DNA of 6,073 bases, taken from NCBI GenBank assembly GCA_020696885.1, contig JAJFMS010000245.1, positions 1 to 6,073 of the forward strand, given 5' to 3'. This document shows positions 4,511-6,073 of this stretch, one piece after another. The notes below the pieces were generated by a model. That model had not been told where the DNA came from and made no database searches. It was given only the letters and a program-made list of their open reading frames with translations. How positions within the stretch are numbered: the stretch's first letter is position 1; each line of letters opens with the position of its first letter. The DNA comes from Armatimonadota bacterium. GTDB taxonomy: Bacteria > Armatimonadota > SYMT01. Both the position numbers and the translations under genes were made by a program.

Positions 4511-5935
4511 TCACGCCAGGATCTTCTTGACCACGTTGCCGGCTACGTCGGTGAGGCGCATGTCGAGGCCCTGGTATCGGAAGGTGAGCCGCTTGTGGTC
4601 CAGCCCGAAGAGGTGGAGCAGGGTGGCGTGGAAGTCGTGGATGTGCACGGGGTCCTGGGTGGGGCGCCACCCGAGATCGTCCGTGGCGCCGAGCACCTGG
4701 CCCTGCTTGACGCCGGCACCCGCAAGCCAGACGCTGAAGGCATGCGGGTGGTGGTCGCGACCGGCTTTGGCGAAGTCCTTCCCCTGCGTGATGGCCGTTC
4801 GGCCGAACTCGGTGCCGCACACCACCAGGGTGTCCTCCAGCATCCCGCGCTGCTTCAGGTCGTTCAGGAGGGTGCCGATCGGGCGGTCGATCTCCTTACA
4901 CACGCGGGGCAGGTCGGCATGGATCGCTTCGTGGTGGTCCCACTCGTGATGCGTTACCGTCACGAACCGCACGCCGCGCTCCAGCAGGCGGCGGCCCAGC
5001 AGTAGACCGCGGCCGAAGTCGCCGTCACCGTAGGACTCCCGCGTGCCGGCGGACTCTCGGGAGGTGTCGATCAGCTCGGGCGCCGCCGTCTGCATCCGGA
5101 ACGCAAGCTCGTAGGCGGCGATCTGGGCGTCCAGCTTCGGGTCGCGGGTGCGCTCCTGTCGCAGCCCGTTGAGGCGCTGGACGGCGTCGAGCTGTACGCG
5201 GTTCGCGGCAGGGGAGATGCCGTCCGGCGTCTTCAGGTCCAGGATCGGGGAGCCCTGGCTCCGGAGCAGCACACCCTCGTAGCTGGCCGGGAGGAAGCCG
5301 CTGCCCCAGGAGAGCCGGCGCGCCTTGGGGGCGCGGCCGTTCAGCAGAACCACGTAGCCGGGCAGGTCGCGGGACTCGCTGCCGAGCCCGTAGGCCAGCC
5401 AGGAGCCGAGCGTGGGCCGGCCGGGCTGGTCCTTGCCGGTGGCCAGCACCAGCTCTCCCGGGGCATGGTCGAACGCCTCGTGGTGCATGGAGCGGATGAG
5501 GGTGAGGTCGTCCGCGTGGGCGCCCAGGTGCGGCAGCAGCTCGGACATCTCCATGCCGGAGCGCCCGTAGCGCCGGAAGCCAAACGGGCAGCCCATCAGC
5601 GGCGCGTCGTAGCTGGTCTGGCCCAGGCGCACCCCCTCGCGAAAGGAGTCGGGGATCTTCTGCCCGTGCAGCCGGTTCAGCTCCGGCTTGGGATCCCACA
5701 TGTCCATCTGGCTGGTGCCGCCGATGAGAAAGATGAACAGGCACCGCTTGGCCCGCGGCGCGAAGTGGGGCGCCTTGGGCGCCAGCGGATCGGTCCGGCC
5801 AGCCGACGCAGCGGGCGCGGCCAGGAGGCCGTCCTGTTGGAGCAACGAGGAGAGGGCCAGGAGGCCCAGGCCGCTCTGGGAGCTGGTGAGGAAGCGTCGC
5901 CGGTTTAGCAGGCACTGCGTATCCGAGTGATCCAA
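4511..5935 (-). CDS. DUF1501 family protein with Tat signal peptide
   Basis: A 474-residue protein of the DUF1501 family, related in fold to the alkaline-phosphatase/sulfatase superfamily. Residues 11-16 (NRRRFL) are a twin-arginine motif, followed by a hydrophobic stretch SGLGLLALSSLLQQ (21-34) and AAPAASA, so it is predicted to be folded in the cytoplasm and exported by Tat. Family hallmarks seen: CLFIFLIGGTSQMDMWDPKPELN (65-87), HHEAFDHAPGELVLATGKDQPGRPTLGSWL partly (151-180), TVTHHEWDHH (326-335), GTEFGRTA (374-381), GRDHHPHAFSVWLAGAGVKQG (392-412), HIHDFHATLLHLFGLDHKRLTFR partly (431-453) and RLTDVAGNVVKKILA at the end. The length is normal for the family. The start is TTG at 5935, set by GGGAG seven bases upstream and by the Tat signal; no earlier ATG is available. 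It follows the DUF1553 gene by four bases, the usual partner order. The enzymatic role is not established; links to polysaccharide or sulfated-glycan use are only inferred from family context. Confidence 0.93.
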   Translation of the reverse strand: MDHSDTQCLLNRRRFLTSSQSGLGLLALSSLLQQDGLLAAPAASAGRTDPLAPKAPHFAPRAKRCLFIFLIGGTSQMDMWDPKPELNRLHGQKIPDSFREGVRLGQTSYDAPLMGCPFGFRRYGRSGMEMSELLPHLGAHADDLTLIRSMHHEAFDHAPGELVLATGKDQPGRPTLGSWLAYGLGSESRDLPGYVVLLNGRAPKARRLSWGSGFLPASYEGVLLRSQGSPILDLKTPDGISPAANRVQLDAVQRLNGLRQERTRDPKLDAQIAAYELAFRMQTAAPELIDTSRESAGTRESYGDGDFGRGLLLGRRLLERGVRFVTVTHHEWDHHEAIHADLPRVCKEIDRPIGTLLNDLKQRGMLEDTLVVCGTEFGRTAITQGKDFAKAGRDHHPHAFSVWLAGAGVKQGQVLGATDDLGWRPTQDPVHIHDFHATLLHLFGLDHKRLTFRYQGLDMRLTDVAGNVVKKILA

Positions 5936-5939
5936 CGGT

Positions 5940-6073
5940 CTACTCCCGGGTGATGAACTCTTCCAGGTTGAGGAGCACGCGCCCTACACCCGCCCACACA
6001 TCCGCTTCTCCGGCGCCAAGCTGCTGCTGGCGCGCCACCAGATCCCGCAGCGCGGCCAGCTCCGCTGGAGCCG
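5940..6073 (-). CDS. C-terminal end of a DUF1549/DUF1553 (PSD1-type) protein, partial
   Basis: The last 43 codons of a gene whose main part is beyond the right edge. The visible tail, APAELAALRDLVARQQQL then DVWAGVGRVLLNLEEFITRE, carries the W..V.RVLLN..EFI.RE ending typical of DUF1553 proteins, which often also have DUF1549 and a planctomycete-type cytochrome c domain near the N-terminus. Such proteins are normally encoded directly ahead of a DUF1501 protein, as here. The stop is TAG at 5940-5942. Whether a heme-binding or other N-terminal domain is present cannot be seen. Confidence 0.85.
   Translation of the reverse strand, partial: APAELAALRDLVARQQQLGAGEADVWAGVGRVLLNLEEFITRE
5943..5947 (-). 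promoter_or_regulatory. Shine-Dalgarno that sets a TTG start
   Basis: GGGAG on the minus strand lies in the last two sense codons of the upstream DUF1553 gene, seven bases before the TTG at 5933-5935. The overlap of the ribosome site with the preceding gene points to translational coupling. Confidence 0.7.

Noticed and set aside
4466..5005. 179-codon plus-strand frame antisense to the DUF1501 gene
   Set aside because: It overlaps the strongly conserved C-terminal half of DUF1501 and lacks any ribosome site or domain of its own.

Overview
The window is GC-rich bacterial DNA with AT-richer intergenic stretches. It probably belongs to a lineage that carries the DUF1549/DUF1553 plus DUF1501 pair typical of Planctomycetota, Verrucomicrobiota, Armatimonadota, Gemmatimonadota and relatives. 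The aspartokinase resembles the Bacillus DapG type and the small zinc-ribbon protein is of a type common in Chloroflexota/Armatimonadota-like genomes. I lean to an Armatimonadota- or Planctomycetota-like bacterium, but the sequence does not settle this. There are no mobile elements, CRISPR arrays, rRNAs or tRNAs.

Layout, left to right. (1) 1-942, minus strand, cut by the left edge: an aspartokinase whose paired ACT regulatory domains come BEFORE the kinase domain, the reverse of the normal order. (2) 943-1048: its upstream region, holding two near-identical CRP-like dyads (GTGA-N6-TCAC) 31 bp apart. (3) 1049-2860, minus: a 603-residue polytopic membrane protein that looks like two ABC-2 permease halves joined in one chain, with no ATPase gene nearby. 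(4) 3000-3701, minus: a small HEAT-repeat protein with a central membrane segment. (5) 3702-4122: a 421-bp intergenic region with apparently overlapping divergent promoters sharing one -35 block, and a structured leader for the next gene. (6) 4123-4395, plus: a 90-residue protein with two zinc ribbons (four CxxC knuckles). (7) 4409-4458: a perfect 24-bp-stem hairpin, a bidirectional terminator between converging genes. (8) 4511-5935, minus: a Tat-signal DUF1501 protein, preceded four bases upstream by (9) the end of a DUF1553-type gene at 5940-6073, which runs off the right edge.

How the genes relate: the DUF1553-DUF1501 pair is a clear translationally coupled operon. The HEAT protein, the permease and the aspartokinase lie on the same strand but are separated by gaps of 139 and 106 bp containing possible promoters or operators, so they look like separate units rather than one pathway. 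The most unusual items are the domain-permuted aspartokinase with its paired operator-like sites, and the leader of the zinc-ribbon gene.
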